DNA of 64,000 bases. It comes from Bacillus sp. FJAT-45350. GTDB taxonomy: Bacteria; Bacillota; Bacilli; Bacillales; NISU01. The stretch is from contig NZ_NISU01000001.1 in assembly GCF_002335805.1 (NCBI RefSeq), positions 566,079 through 630,078 on the forward strand. The letters are read 5' to 3'. This document shows positions 1 to 9,049 of this stretch, one piece after another; positions within the stretch are counted from its first letter, which is position 1; each line of letters starts with the position of its first letter. The translations under genes were made by a program, and so were the position numbers. The notes under the pieces were generated by a model. It made no database searches, was not told the DNA's origin, and saw nothing but the letters and a program-made list of their open reading frames with translations.

Positions 1-585
1 GTTAGCATTAATAAGGTAGATAATTTAACAGAAATAGAAACTAGAATTATGTCCCAGTTATTTCAACGGACATTAGAAAGCTTCACTGAGGCGTGGACCT
101 CGGTTATCGAGTTAGATCCTATCATGGAGGATTTAGAGGTTAACCCTCAGTTTTTACAAATGGTGTCACCGAACGAAACAGTTGTCGTTATTTCTCTTTC
201 TACAACAATAGGGGAAACTTCTGGAATGATAAATATTTGTTTGCCACATGTAGTATTGGAAGAAATATTACCCAAGCTTTCGGTACACTATTGGATGCAA
301 ACAAAGAAGAAACAAAGACAGCCTGGTGAAATTGAAGCAATAGAGCAAACAGTTCATTCTGCTCCTCTATTAATTCAAGCTGAATTAGGTCGTTCTGAAA
401 TCACAATTCATGAATTTTTACACTTAGCAATTGGTGATGTCATAGAATTAAACCAAGGTATAAATAATGATTTACGAATTAACGTGGGTGGAGAAAGAAA
501 GTATTTAGCACAGCCAGGTAAAGTAAAGAATCAGTTAGCTGTGCAAGTAACTGATATTATTGAGGAGGCGGAAGACGATGAATGA
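1..585 (+). CDS. fliM: Flagellar motor switch protein FliM (3' part, cut by the window edge)
   Basis: The open frame runs in from base 1, so the first ATG at 49 is internal and the true start lies outside; 194 codons are visible. FliM forms the C-ring of the flagellar basal body and binds phospho-CheY through its missing N-terminus. The visible part covers the end of the CheC-like middle domain and the C-terminal SpoA (FliN-like) domain, with motifs such as AELGRSEITIHEFLHLAIGDVIELNQ. FliM is usually about 330 residues, so roughly 140 are missing. It overlaps the fliY start by 8 bases, and the fliM-fliY-cheY order is that of Bacillus fla/che operons. Confidence 0.95.
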   Translation, partial: VSINKVDNLTEIETRIMSQLFQRTLESFTEAWTSVIELDPIMEDLEVNPQFLQMVSPNETVVVISLSTTIGETSGMINICLPHVVLEEILPKLSVHYWMQTKKKQRQPGEIEAIEQTVHSAPLLIQAELGRSEITIHEFLHLAIGDVIELNQGINNDLRINVGGERKYLAQPGKVKNQLAVQVTDIIEEAEDDE

Positions 586-1864
586 TGATATGCTTTCCCA
601 AGAAGAAATTAATCAACTTCTGCAAGGAATCGGGTCCGATGATGACGATGATAATGAAGTAGAAGATAATGAAGATTCAAGTGGTGGACCTAGTTTAAAT
701 GTTGAAGATTATATATCACCTATTGAACAGGATGCATTAGGTGAGATAGGTAATATTTCTTTTGGAAGTGCTGCAACAGCTCTTTCTACATTATTAAATC
801 AAAAGGTAGATATAACTACACCGCAAGTTTCGATTATTGAGAGGCGATTATTAGAAGACGAGTTTCCGCAGCCTCATGTCGCTGTACATGTAGAGTACAC
901 TGAAGGCTTCGAAGGTATGAACCTTCTAGTTATTAAAACAACGGATGCTGCTATAATTGCAGACTTGATGCTAGGTGGGGATGGACTAAATCCCTCTGAT
1001 GATTTGGGAGAAATGCAAGTTAGTGCTGTTCAGGAAGCGATGAATCAAATGATGGGTTCTGCTTCCACATCAATGTCTACTATTTTTAATAAGAAAGTAG
1101 ATATTTCTCCACCAGGCATTGATTTAATGGATGTAAAGAGAAAAGAAGGAACATCAAACATACCTTCTGATGAAGTATTGGTGAAAATTTCATTTCGTCT
1201 AAAAATTGGCGAATTAATAGATTCATCTATAATGCAATTGGTAACAGTGAGATTTGCTAAAGGACTTGTAGATGAGCTAATGAATCCGTCAACTGAGGAA
1301 TCTGTTTTTGAAGAACCTAAGGTTGAAGAACCAACACAACCGGCTGTTCAACAACCACAACAAGAACAAGCCATGCAACAGCAAGACCAATACCAACAAC
1401 CACCAATGCAACAACCGATGAACCACCAACAACCACCAATGCAGCAGCAACCTATGTATCAACAACCACCAATGCAACAGCCAATGTATGAGCAAAGGGG
1501 ACAACAGCATTTAGGTGCACCATATCAACAACAACGACAAGTGGATGTTCAACCAGCTGCATTTTCTAGTTTTGATTCACCTGATTTAAGTGTAAGTGAA
1601 TCAAGAAACTTAAATATGTTACTTGATATTCCATTAAACGTCACAGTAGAGCTAGGTCGAACTAGAAGAACAATCAAGGATATTCTTGAATTCTCTCAGG
1701 GCTCAATTATTGAGTTAGATAAGCTAGCAGGTGAACCTGTTGATATTTTAGTTAATCACAAGCTAATTGCGAAGGGCGAAGTTGTCGTTATTGATGAGAA
1801 CTTTGGAGTTCGTGTAACGGATATTGTTAGTCAGGAAGAAAGAATTAAACACTTAAAAAAATAG
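578..1864 (+). CDS. fliY: Flagellar switch phosphatase FliY (CheC-like plus FliN domain)
   Basis: FliY is a C-ring component that also removes phosphate from CheY-P. The ATG at 578 is chosen because GAGGAGG lies just upstream; an in-frame TTG at 560 is part of the ribosome-binding region. The 428 residues begin with a FliM-type CheY-P-binding motif (MLSQEEINQLL, 5-15). Both CheC-family phosphatase motifs are intact: D52-E56-N59 with P82, and S149-E153-N156 with P179. The C-terminal FliN/SpoA domain spans about 345-425. Between the domains is an unusual Q/P/M-rich linker (about 250-325), which makes the protein longer than the B. subtilis homologue (about 380). Translation is probably coupled to fliM. 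Confidence 0.96.
   Translation: MNDDMLSQEEINQLLQGIGSDDDDDNEVEDNEDSSGGPSLNVEDYISPIEQDALGEIGNISFGSAATALSTLLNQKVDITTPQVSIIERRLLEDEFPQPHVAVHVEYTEGFEGMNLLVIKTTDAAIIADLMLGGDGLNPSDDLGEMQVSAVQEAMNQMMGSASTSMSTIFNKKVDISPPGIDLMDVKRKEGTSNIPSDEVLVKISFRLKIGELIDSSIMQLVTVRFAKGLVDELMNPSTEESVFEEPKVEEPTQPAVQQPQQEQAMQQQDQYQQPPMQQPMNHQQPPMQQQPMYQQPPMQQPMYEQRGQQHLGAPYQQQRQVDVQPAAFSSFDSPDLSVSESRNLNMLLDIPLNVTVELGRTRRTIKDILEFSQGSIIELDKLAGEPVDILVNHKLIAKGEVVVIDENFGVRVTDIVSQEERIKHLKK
1395..1490 (+). repeat. Short tandem repeats coding a QQPPMQQP-type linker in fliY
   Basis: Three imperfect copies of a unit coding QQPPMQQ(Q)PM follow one another within a wider Gln-rich stretch (about 1325-1552). It lies between the phosphatase and FliN domains. 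Low-complexity coding repeats of this kind are prone to slippage, so length may differ between strains. It creates long antisense open frames that I regard as artefacts. Confidence 0.8.
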
Positions 1865-1896
1865 AATATCTCCTATAGAAAGGGTGTATAAACAAT

Positions 1897-2259
1897 ATGT
1901 CCGGAAAAATTTTAATTGTAGATGATGCAGCTTTTATGAGAATGATGATAAAAGACATCTTAACAAAGAATGGTTTTGAAGTAGTTGGTGAAGCAACAGA
2001 TGGTGCGCAAGCTGTTGAGAAATATAAGGAAACATCACCTGATTTAGTTACAATGGATATTACGATGCCTGAGATGGATGGTATAACATCTCTAAAAGAA
2101 ATAAAAAAGTTTGACCCTAATGCAAAAATCATTATGTGTTCGGCAATGGGACAGCAAGCAATGGTAATTGATGCAATTCAAGCAGGTGCAAAAGATTTTA
2201 TCGTAAAGCCATTTCAAGCTGACCGTGTATTAGAGGCAATCAAGAAAACACTTGGTTAA
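1897..2259 (+). CDS. cheY: Chemotaxis response regulator CheY
   Basis: This is a single receiver domain of 120 residues that, when phosphorylated, binds the FliM/FliY switch to set the direction of flagellar rotation. The acidic pocket (D9, D10), phosphoacceptor D54 (in MDITMPEMDG), S82 and K104 (in VKPF) are all present. AAAGGGTG precedes the ATG. It sits between fliY and fliO as in B. subtilis. The histidine kinase that should phosphorylate it, CheA, is not in this window. Confidence 0.96.
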   Translation: MSGKILIVDDAAFMRMMIKDILTKNGFEVVGEATDGAQAVEKYKETSPDLVTMDITMPEMDGITSLKEIKKFDPNAKIIMCSAMGQQAMVIDAIQAGAKDFIVKPFQADRVLEAIKKTLG

Positions 2260-2283
2260 TTTCTCCTGAAAGGGTGGAAATAT

Positions 2284-2949
2284 TTGTTGCGATTAATATT
2301 TCTTTTTTGTCTAGTAATTATTACATTTTTCCCTATCACTGTTATTGCTGAAGAAGGAGAACCTTCTGATGGTTCTGTATTTGACATGTATCACCCTCCT
2401 GAAGGTAGTGGTGGGGAAATAGTTGAAGAGATAGAGGAATCAATAGTTAATGAGGAGGCTCTTCTTGAAAACGAGACAAGCTTCTTTGTGATTTTTGTTC
2501 AAATGATAGGTGCACTAGTTGTTATTATTGCTTTAATTTATATCTTTTTAAAATTTGTAAATGCAAAGTCACGTTCTTTTCGTAATCACCATACTATTCA
2601 AAATTTAGGTGGGGTACCACTTGGGGCTAATCGTTCAGTTCAAATGGTTAAAATTGGTGAGAGAATTCTGGTTGTAGGTGTAGGTGAAACTATTCAACTA
2701 TTAAAAGAGATTGATAGTCAAGATGAAGTAGATATGTTACTAAATGACCAAAATAGAGATAACTCAATGTCAAATATAGAGGATCCTGTAACGAAGGCTT
2801 CCAAGTGGATTAGTCAAAAAGTTAAAGGAAGTTCAAAGTCTAACTCGAAAAATGAGCTTGAATTTGGTGAGCTTTTAGATAAACAATTCAATGATGTATC
2901 CCAATCGCAGCAAAAAATCCATCAGGCGATTAAGGAGCATAAAAAATGA
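2284..2949 (+). CDS. fliO: Flagellar biosynthesis protein FliO/FliZ
   Basis: FliO is a membrane chaperone for assembly of the FliP export-gate complex. It starts with one of two adjacent TTG codons (2284 or 2287) after AAAGGGTGG; I cannot decide between them. The 221 residues begin with a signal-like hydrophobic stretch (about 3-22). An acidic periplasmic region follows, then a transmembrane segment (about 68-90), then a cytoplasmic MopB/FliO domain with GGVPLGANRSVQMVKIG. The tail is polar and charged. The stop overlaps the fliP start (ATGA). The Bacillus literature often calls this gene fliZ. Confidence 0.9.
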   Translation: MLRLIFLFCLVIITFFPITVIAEEGEPSDGSVFDMYHPPEGSGGEIVEEIEESIVNEEALLENETSFFVIFVQMIGALVVIIALIYIFLKFVNAKSRSFRNHHTIQNLGGVPLGANRSVQMVKIGERILVVGVGETIQLLKEIDSQDEVDMLLNDQNRDNSMSNIEDPVTKASKWISQKVKGSSKSNSKNELEFGELLDKQFNDVSQSQQKIHQAIKEHKK

Positions 2950-3623
2950 TAGAAATTCCAGGACTTGATTTAGATATATTTAATGATGAACCTGCTAATG
3001 TTGCTACAACGCTTCAGTTAATAATTTTATTAACTATTTTAACGTTAGCCCCTGGCATTTTAATATTAATGACATCTTTTACTAGGATTGTAATCGTCTT
3101 GTCATTTGTACGTACAGGTTTGGCTACTCAGCAAATGCCTCCAAACCAAGTAATTATTGGTTTAGCACTTTTTTTAACTTTTTTTATAATGGCACCGATA
3201 TTTGCTGAAGTTAATGAGACTGCATTGACGCCGTTTATTGAAGAAGAAATAGACCAAGAGGAATTTCTGGAGCGTGCAGCGATACCAATGAAGGAATTCA
3301 TGGCGAAGCATACGAGAGAAAAGGATTTAGCTCTATTTATGGGCTATGCGGGAATGGAGAGACCTGAGACGATTCAGGACATACCGCTAACCGCATTAGT
3401 ACCTGCGTTTGCAATTAGCGAATTAAAAACAGCTTTTCAGATTGGTTTTTTAATCTTCGTTCCATTTTTAGTTATTGATATGATTGTTGCTAGTGTATTA
3501 ATGTCTATGGGGATGATGATGTTACCACCAGTTATGATTGCTTTACCATTTAAAATATTACTTTTTGTCATGGTTGACGGTTGGTATTTAATTGTACAGT
3601 CATTGTTATTAAGTTTTAATTAA
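2946..3623 (+). CDS. fliP: Flagellar export gate protein FliP
   Basis: FliP is a core subunit of the type III export gate in the cytoplasmic membrane. The 225 residues contain the family signature TSFTRIVIVLSFVRTGLATQQ..PPNQV near 43-70 and four hydrophobic segments. The usual N-terminal signal peptide is not evident, as in other Bacillus FliP proteins. It overlaps fliO by four bases, which implies coupled translation. fliQ follows after a short gap. Confidence 0.96.
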   Translation: MIEIPGLDLDIFNDEPANVATTLQLIILLTILTLAPGILILMTSFTRIVIVLSFVRTGLATQQMPPNQVIIGLALFLTFFIMAPIFAEVNETALTPFIEEEIDQEEFLERAAIPMKEFMAKHTREKDLALFMGYAGMERPETIQDIPLTALVPAFAISELKTAFQIGFLIFVPFLVIDMIVASVLMSMGMMMLPPVMIALPFKILLFVMVDGWYLIVQSLLLSFN

Positions 3624-3646
3624 AGCCTTAATAGAGGGTGATATAT

Positions 3647-3916
3647 TTGAGTTCAGAATTTGTTATATCTATGGCAGAACAAGGTGTTTGGACAGTATTG
3701 ATGGTTGCGGGTCCGTTGTTATTAATTGCATTAGGACTTGGATTAGGCGTAAGTATATTCCAAGCAACAACCCAAATTCAAGAACAAACTTTAGCCTTTA
3801 TTCCAAAAATAGTTGGAGTACTGGCTGCCCTCGTTATTTTTGGTCCATGGATGTTATCACAGGTAATAAACTTTACCTATAATATATTTAATAATTTGCA
3901 TAGGTTTGTAGGGTAA
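3647..3916 (+). CDS. fliQ: Flagellar export gate protein FliQ
   Basis: FliQ is a small two-helix membrane protein of the flagellar export gate. I choose TTG at 3647, giving 89 residues starting MSSEFVISMAEQ, the usual family length. The upstream in-frame GTG at 3638 lies inside the ribosome-binding sequence AGAGGGTG. The conserved segment SIFQATTQIQEQTLAFIPKI lies between two hydrophobic helices. Only three bases separate its stop from fliR. Confidence 0.95.
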   Translation: MSSEFVISMAEQGVWTVLMVAGPLLLIALGLGLGVSIFQATTQIQEQTLAFIPKIVGVLAALVIFGPWMLSQVINFTYNIFNNLHRFVG

Positions 3917-3919
3917 GCA

Positions 3920-4693
3920 ATGGAATTTATTAATCTACTTCCGGCATTTTTGTTAATTCTTATTAGGATCCTAGCTTTCTTTACAGTGATGCCGATTTTT
4001 TCATACAGAAATGTTCCAGCTCGATTCAGAGTGGGACTAGCTTTTTACTTAGCCTGGATTATGCTTTTTACTATCGAAGATCCTATTATAGTTATCGATA
4101 GTGCATACTTCTTATTAGTGCTTAAAGAAGTGTTATTCGGACTATTTGTAGGTTTAGTTGCCATGATGCTTATGTATGCTATTCAAGTAGCTGGAGGATT
4201 TATTGATTTGATAATGGGATTAATGATGGCAACTGTTATTGATCCTCAAACTGGTGCCCAAACACCGTTGTTTGGTAGTTATTTGTATGCATTTGCAATG
4301 TTATTTTTACTTGCTGTAGATGGTCATCACCTGCTTTTAGATGGAATCTACTATAGCTATCAGTTTGTACCTATCAATCAGCCATTTTTGCCATTGGGTG
4401 ATGAAAAATTGTTAGAGTTTGTCGTAACGACCTTTAATACAATGTTTATTATTGCTTTTCAAATGGCATTTCCAATTGTTGGTTCACTGTTTCTTGTTGA
4501 TATAGCGTTAGGGATGGTATCGCGTGCTGTTCCCCAAATGAATGTTTTTGTTGTAGGGCTTCCTTTAAAAATGTTAGTTGGATTTCCTCTTGTAATGCTT
4601 TTTTTAGGAGTATTCTTTGTGTTAGTACAACAGTTATTTGAAAAAATCATTATTACCATGAGAACGTTAATGCAGATTTTTGGAGGAGTTTAG
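3920..4693 (+). CDS. fliR: Flagellar export gate protein FliR
   Basis: FliR completes the FliPQR export channel in the cytoplasmic membrane. The 257-residue product is almost wholly hydrophobic, with about six predicted membrane segments. Family motifs include FFTVMPIFSYRNVPARFRVGLAF near the N-terminus and DPQTGAQTPLFGSYLY in the middle. It lies between fliQ and flhB with gaps of three bases, so these genes are clearly one transcription unit. Confidence 0.95.
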   Translation: MEFINLLPAFLLILIRILAFFTVMPIFSYRNVPARFRVGLAFYLAWIMLFTIEDPIIVIDSAYFLLVLKEVLFGLFVGLVAMMLMYAIQVAGGFIDLIMGLMMATVIDPQTGAQTPLFGSYLYAFAMLFLLAVDGHHLLLDGIYYSYQFVPINQPFLPLGDEKLLEFVVTTFNTMFIIAFQMAFPIVGSLFLVDIALGMVSRAVPQMNVFVVGLPLKMLVGFPLVMLFLGVFFVLVQQLFEKIIITMRTLMQIFGGV

Positions 4694-4696
4694 GAC

Positions 4697-5782
4697 ATGC
4701 CGTACCTTTCTCTTAATCTACAATTTTTTGCGGATGAAAAGACTGAAAAAGCAACCCCTAAGAAACGACAGGAACAAAGAAAGAAAGGACAAGTAGCTAA
4801 GAGTAATGATGTTAATACGGCCATTATTCTTTTAATTGTCTTTTTATTTTTATGGTTTATAGGTGGTATGCTCGGTTATAAGCTTATTGATATTATGGAA
4901 CATACGTTTCGTGAATATCTTCTTATGGAGCTAACTCCTTCATCAATTACAGCTATATTTTACGAATTAACGATGGAAGCTGTAGTACTTGTATTACCAA
5001 TAATGGCTATAGCGATGATTGCTGGGGTTTTTAGTAGTTATATTCAAGTAGGACCCCTGTTTGCACCAGAAGCGATAAAAATGAAGCTTTCAAAGCTAGA
5101 CCCAATAAAAGGTGCAAAACGTATCTTTTCTGTTCGTGCTCTTGTTGAGCTTCTAAAATCACTATTAAAAATATCACTTGTTGGTATTGTTGTTTTTACA
5201 ATTCTTTGGATTAATTTAGATTCAGTCATGATTCTAGCACTAAAATCAGTAGAAGATGGATTTTATCAAATTGCAATGCTAACAGTTATTATGGGTATTG
5301 CAGTTGCGCTTTTATTACTTATATTATCTATACCTGATTATTTATATCAGAAATATGACCATGAAAAACAAATGAAAATGTCTAAAAAAGATATTAAAGA
5401 TGAGCACAAAAATACGGAAGGTGACCCAAGAATTAAATCAAAACGTAGACAAAAGCAAATGGAAATGGCAATGCAACGCATGATGCAGGAGGTTCCTAAG
5501 GCTGACGTTGTTATTACGAACCCAACCCATTATGCAATAGCCTTACGTTATGATGGTGAAAAAATGGATGCTCCTGTGATTGTAGCAAAAGGTGTAGATT
5601 ATGTAGCATTAAAAATCAAAGGAATCGCTAGAACTAACAATGTTATTACAGTAGAAAATAAACCATTAGCGAGAGCATTGTATGCTCAAGCTGAAATCGG
5701 TGACCAAGTTCCTGAGGATTTGTTTAAAGCTGTTGCAGAGGTCCTCGCTTATGTATATCGACTTAAAAATAAAGAAGTTTAG
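4697..5782 (+). CDS. flhB: Flagellar export switch protein FlhB
   Basis: FlhB sets the substrate specificity of the flagellar type III exporter and changes from rod/hook to filament substrates by self-cleavage. The 361 residues begin LSLNLQFFADEKTEKATPKKRQEQRKKGQVAKS, typical of the family. Four membrane segments follow, then a cytoplasmic domain with the self-cleavage site NPTH at 275-278 (cut expected between N275 and P276). It overlaps nothing, but follows fliR by three bases. Confidence 0.96.
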   Translation: MPYLSLNLQFFADEKTEKATPKKRQEQRKKGQVAKSNDVNTAIILLIVFLFLWFIGGMLGYKLIDIMEHTFREYLLMELTPSSITAIFYELTMEAVVLVLPIMAIAMIAGVFSSYIQVGPLFAPEAIKMKLSKLDPIKGAKRIFSVRALVELLKSLLKISLVGIVVFTILWINLDSVMILALKSVEDGFYQIAMLTVIMGIAVALLLLILSIPDYLYQKYDHEKQMKMSKKDIKDEHKNTEGDPRIKSKRRQKQMEMAMQRMMQEVPKADVVITNPTHYAIALRYDGEKMDAPVIVAKGVDYVALKIKGIARTNNVITVENKPLARALYAQAEIGDQVPEDLFKAVAEVLAYVYRLKNKEV

Positions 5783-5816
5783 TGGAAATATTTGAAGGAT
5801 GAGGAGAGAGATTCCA

Positions 5817-7856
5817 TTGGCTATAAGAGATTTATCTGTTTTATTAAGCGTTATTTTAATTGTCATCATGTTAATTATTCCACTTCCTCCTGCCATGTTA
5901 GACTTCTTGATTATTATCAATATCTCTTTAGCTTTAATCATCATTTTAGTGGCAATGAACACGAAAGAGCCATTACAGTTTTCAATTTTTCCTACATTAT
6001 TGCTACTAGTTACACTATTCAGACTGGGCTTAAATGTATCGACAACTCGTTCGATTCTCGGAAACGCTGAAGCAGGAAATGTAATTGATACATTCGGTTC
6101 CTTTGTTGTCGGAGGAAACGCCCTCGTTGGATTTGTTGTCTTTTTAATTTTGATTATTATTCAGTTTATCGTTATTACAAAAGGGGCAGAGCGTGTTTCA
6201 GAGGTTGGGGCAAGATTTACCCTAGATGCGATGCCAGGTAAACAAATGAGTATTGACGCTGATTTAAATGCTGGAATGATTTCTGATACAGAAGCAAAAG
6301 CACGACGTGAAAAAATTGAAAAAGAAGCTGACTTTTATGGTTCGATGGATGGTGCTAGTAAATTCGTAAAAGGGGATGCGATTGCTGGTATTGTCATTGT
6401 TATTATCAATATGATTTTTGGTCTCGTTATTGGGATGATGCAACAAGGAATGGATTTAGCAACTGCCGCAAGTACGTATACATTGTTAACGGTAGGGGAT
6501 GGTCTAGTCAGTCAGATACCTGCTTTATTGATTTCAACAGCAACAGGTATCGTTGTAACTAGAGCTGGTTCTTCTGAAGGAAACTTAGGAACAGATATTA
6601 CCCAACAATTATTTGCATATCCAAAGATGTTGTATGTAGCAGGTGGAACAATTTTATTACTCGGTATTATTACACCCATTTCTTATGTTGTAACTTTCCC
6701 GATAGCTGCCTTACTTTTATTTGGTGGTTTCCATTTGAGTAAAATGGAGAAAAAGGCAATTGAAACGGAGCAGCAAGAAGAGGAAGACGAGCCTGAGGAT
6801 GAAATGAAATCTCCAGAGAGTGTTGTTAACCTTTTGCAGATCGACCCAATTGAGTTTGAATTTGGCTATGGTCTTATTCCTTTAGCTGATGCAAACCAAG
6901 GTGGAGATTTATTAGATAGAGTTGTTATGATTCGCCGTCAGTTGGCGCTCGAGTTAGGGATGGTCGTTCCTGTTATCAGGATTCGAGATAATATTCAACT
7001 TCAACCTAATGAATATGTAATTAAAATAAAGGGTAATGAAATAGCAAAAGGGGAGTTATTACTTGACCACTATATGGCTATGAGTCCTGGAGTTGACGAT
7101 GACAGCATCGTTGGAATTGAAACATTTGAACCAGCATTTGGTTTACCAGCCTTATGGATTGGTGAAGATATGAAGGAGCAAGCTGAATTATCAGGTTATA
7201 CCGTTGTGGACCCACCTTCTGTTGTATCTACACATCTAACGGAAATTGTGAAAAAGCATGCTCATGAGTTACTTGGAAGACAAGAAACGAAGCAACTAGT
7301 CGACCATTTAAAAGAATCCTACCCGACTCTTGTAGAGGACGTAACTCCAAATCCATTAACGACAGGAGAGATTCAGAAGGTATTAACGAATCTATTAAAG
7401 GAAAATGTATCTATTCGTAATTTACCAGTTATTTTCGAAACATTAGCGGACTATGGTGTTATGACTAAAGATATGGATTTAATAACAGAGTACGTTAGAC
7501 AATCTCTCTCAAGGCAAATTTCAAAGCAATATGCAACGCCAGGAGAACCGATGTACGTAGTGACATTAAGTGGTGCTGTTGAAAAGGCTCTTGCTGATTC
7601 AGTTCAGCAAACAGAGCACGGAAACTTCTTATCGATGGATCCGAACCATTCACAAAAAATAATAGAAAATATCTCTATTGAGATGGAACGTTTGTCTCAA
7701 ATGGGACAAGTACCAATATTATTATGTTCACCTGCAGTAAGAATGTACGTAAGACAATTAATAGAGCGATATATACCTAATGTTCCAGTCCTATCCTACA
7801 ATGAATTAGAGCCGGACATTGAGGTTCAAAGTGTAGGGGTGGTGAATTTAGATTGA
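5817..7856 (+). CDS. flhA: Flagellar export gate protein FlhA
   Basis: FlhA is the largest export-gate subunit; it forms a cytoplasmic ring that docks substrate-chaperone complexes. I favour TTG at 5817 (MAIRDLSVLLSV, 679 residues) because GAGGAGAG lies at a normal distance. An ATG at 5799 would add six residues but has no spaced ribosome site. The N-terminal half has about eight membrane segments and the FHIPEP-family core RFTLDAMPGKQMSIDADLNAG. The C-terminal half is cytoplasmic. An acidic linker (QQEEEDEPEDE) separates them. The stop overlaps the flhF start. Confidence 0.95.
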   Translation: MAIRDLSVLLSVILIVIMLIIPLPPAMLDFLIIINISLALIIILVAMNTKEPLQFSIFPTLLLLVTLFRLGLNVSTTRSILGNAEAGNVIDTFGSFVVGGNALVGFVVFLILIIIQFIVITKGAERVSEVGARFTLDAMPGKQMSIDADLNAGMISDTEAKARREKIEKEADFYGSMDGASKFVKGDAIAGIVIVIINMIFGLVIGMMQQGMDLATAASTYTLLTVGDGLVSQIPALLISTATGIVVTRAGSSEGNLGTDITQQLFAYPKMLYVAGGTILLLGIITPISYVVTFPIAALLLFGGFHLSKMEKKAIETEQQEEEDEPEDEMKSPESVVNLLQIDPIEFEFGYGLIPLADANQGGDLLDRVVMIRRQLALELGMVVPVIRIRDNIQLQPNEYVIKIKGNEIAKGELLLDHYMAMSPGVDDDSIVGIETFEPAFGLPALWIGEDMKEQAELSGYTVVDPPSVVSTHLTEIVKKHAHELLGRQETKQLVDHLKESYPTLVEDVTPNPLTTGEIQKVLTNLLKENVSIRNLPVIFETLADYGVMTKDMDLITEYVRQSLSRQISKQYATPGEPMYVVTLSGAVEKALADSVQQTEHGNFLSMDPNHSQKIIENISIEMERLSQMGQVPILLCSPAVRMYVRQLIERYIPNVPVLSYNELEPDIEVQSVGVVNLD

Positions 7857-9049
7857 AGGTAAAAAAATACGTAGCAAGTACAATGCCAGAGGCGATGAAA
7901 AAGATAAGACATGAACTTGGGCATGATGCTGTCATCCTCAATTCAAAAGAGATTGAAACAGGTGGCTTTTTAGGTTTTTTTACAAAAAAAAGCATTGAGG
8001 TAATCGCTGCGATTGACAATACTCCGTCGATCCAGCGCCCTTCTAAAAAAAAGCCTAACAAGATAAATGTGAACGTTAAAAAAGAGATGTCTGATAGTAT
8101 GAAAGGCTCTCCAGTACAACAGGTGTCTATAAAAAGAAATGAAAAAGAAGTTCAAAAAGACAATGATGTTTTAGCTAATGAAATTCAGCAATTAAAGAAA
8201 ATGATTACAACGATGTCAACAAAAAGTGAAACAAGTATGAAGGAATACCCAGAACCATTTCAACAGATTAATGATTTCTTAGAAGAACAAGAATTCAAAA
8301 CTTCTTTACGACTTGAAATTATTAAGCACCTTCTCAAGAAATGGTATAACAGTGATGAGAGGGATCAAAACGAAGAAAATGTTCAAATTTGGTTAAAGGA
8401 ATTTTTATATGATCAACTATTAACTGTTAAACTAGGTGGAATTTCTTTTGAAAAGAAATTTGTTAATGTTGTTGGACCAACTGGTGTTGGAAAAACGACA
8501 ACAATTGCTAAGATTGCTGCTCATTGTGTACTAAAGAAGAAAAAGAAAGTAGCTTTAATTACAACTGATACATATCGAATTGCTGCCGTTGAGCAATTAA
8601 GAACGTATGCAAAGATATTAAATATTCCTCTAGAGGTTGCATACTCTATTGCCGACTTTAAAAAAGCAAAAGAACAGTTTTCTCAAGAATATGATCTGGT
8701 ATTAGTTGATAGTGCAGGTAGGAATTTTCGTAATAGATTATATGTAGAGGAATTAAAGAAGACTATTGATTTTGATGAAGAGATGGAAACATTTCTTGTA
8801 TTAGCCTTAACTTCTAAGTATAAAGATATGGAAAAAATTTATGAGCAATTTTCATTAATACCAATTACGAAATTAGTCTTTACAAAAAAAGATGAAACTT
8901 CATATTATGGAACAATGTTTAACTTAATAACAGACCATCAGACAGGAATTGCCTATATTACAACTGGACAAAATGTTCCTGATGACATTGTTGAAGCAAG
9001 TAGCGATGAAATAGTAAATATCATAATAGGGGTACAAAATAATGAATGA
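7853..9049 (+). CDS. flhF: Flagellar SRP-family GTPase FlhF
   Basis: FlhF is a signal-recognition-particle-type GTPase that helps place flagella and is regulated by FlhG. It starts with TTG at 7853, overlapping the flhA stop and preceded by GTAGGGGTGGTG. The 398 residues comprise a basic N-terminal B domain, a connecting region and an NG GTPase domain. Visible motifs are the P-loop GPTGVGKT near 208-215, DTYRIAAVEQL, a DSAGR motif and TKKDE for guanine specificity. The last eight bases overlap flhG. Confidence 0.95.
   Translation: MKVKKYVASTMPEAMKKIRHELGHDAVILNSKEIETGGFLGFFTKKSIEVIAAIDNTPSIQRPSKKKPNKINVNVKKEMSDSMKGSPVQQVSIKRNEKEVQKDNDVLANEIQQLKKMITTMSTKSETSMKEYPEPFQQINDFLEEQEFKTSLRLEIIKHLLKKWYNSDERDQNEENVQIWLKEFLYDQLLTVKLGGISFEKKFVNVVGPTGVGKTTTIAKIAAHCVLKKKKKVALITTDTYRIAAVEQLRTYAKILNIPLEVAYSIADFKKAKEQFSQEYDLVLVDSAGRNFRNRLYVEELKKTIDFDEEMETFLVLALTSKYKDMEKIYEQFSLIPITKLVFTKKDETSYYGTMFNLITDHQTGIAYITTGQNVPDDIVEASSDEIVNIIIGVQNNE

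Noticed and set aside
1289-1510. Antisense open frame (73 codons) rich in Leu and Trp opposite fliY
   Set aside because: It mirrors the Gln/Pro/Met repeat of fliY; CAA/CAG/CCA/ATG repeats read backwards as TTG/TGG. No ribosome site and no independent support.
5792-6070. Plus-strand open frame of 92 codons overlapping the start of flhA in another frame
   Set aside because: FlhA in the overlapping frame is strongly conserved and long; the other product has no recognisable family and is unusually rich in Ser, Tyr and His, as expected for a shifted frame.
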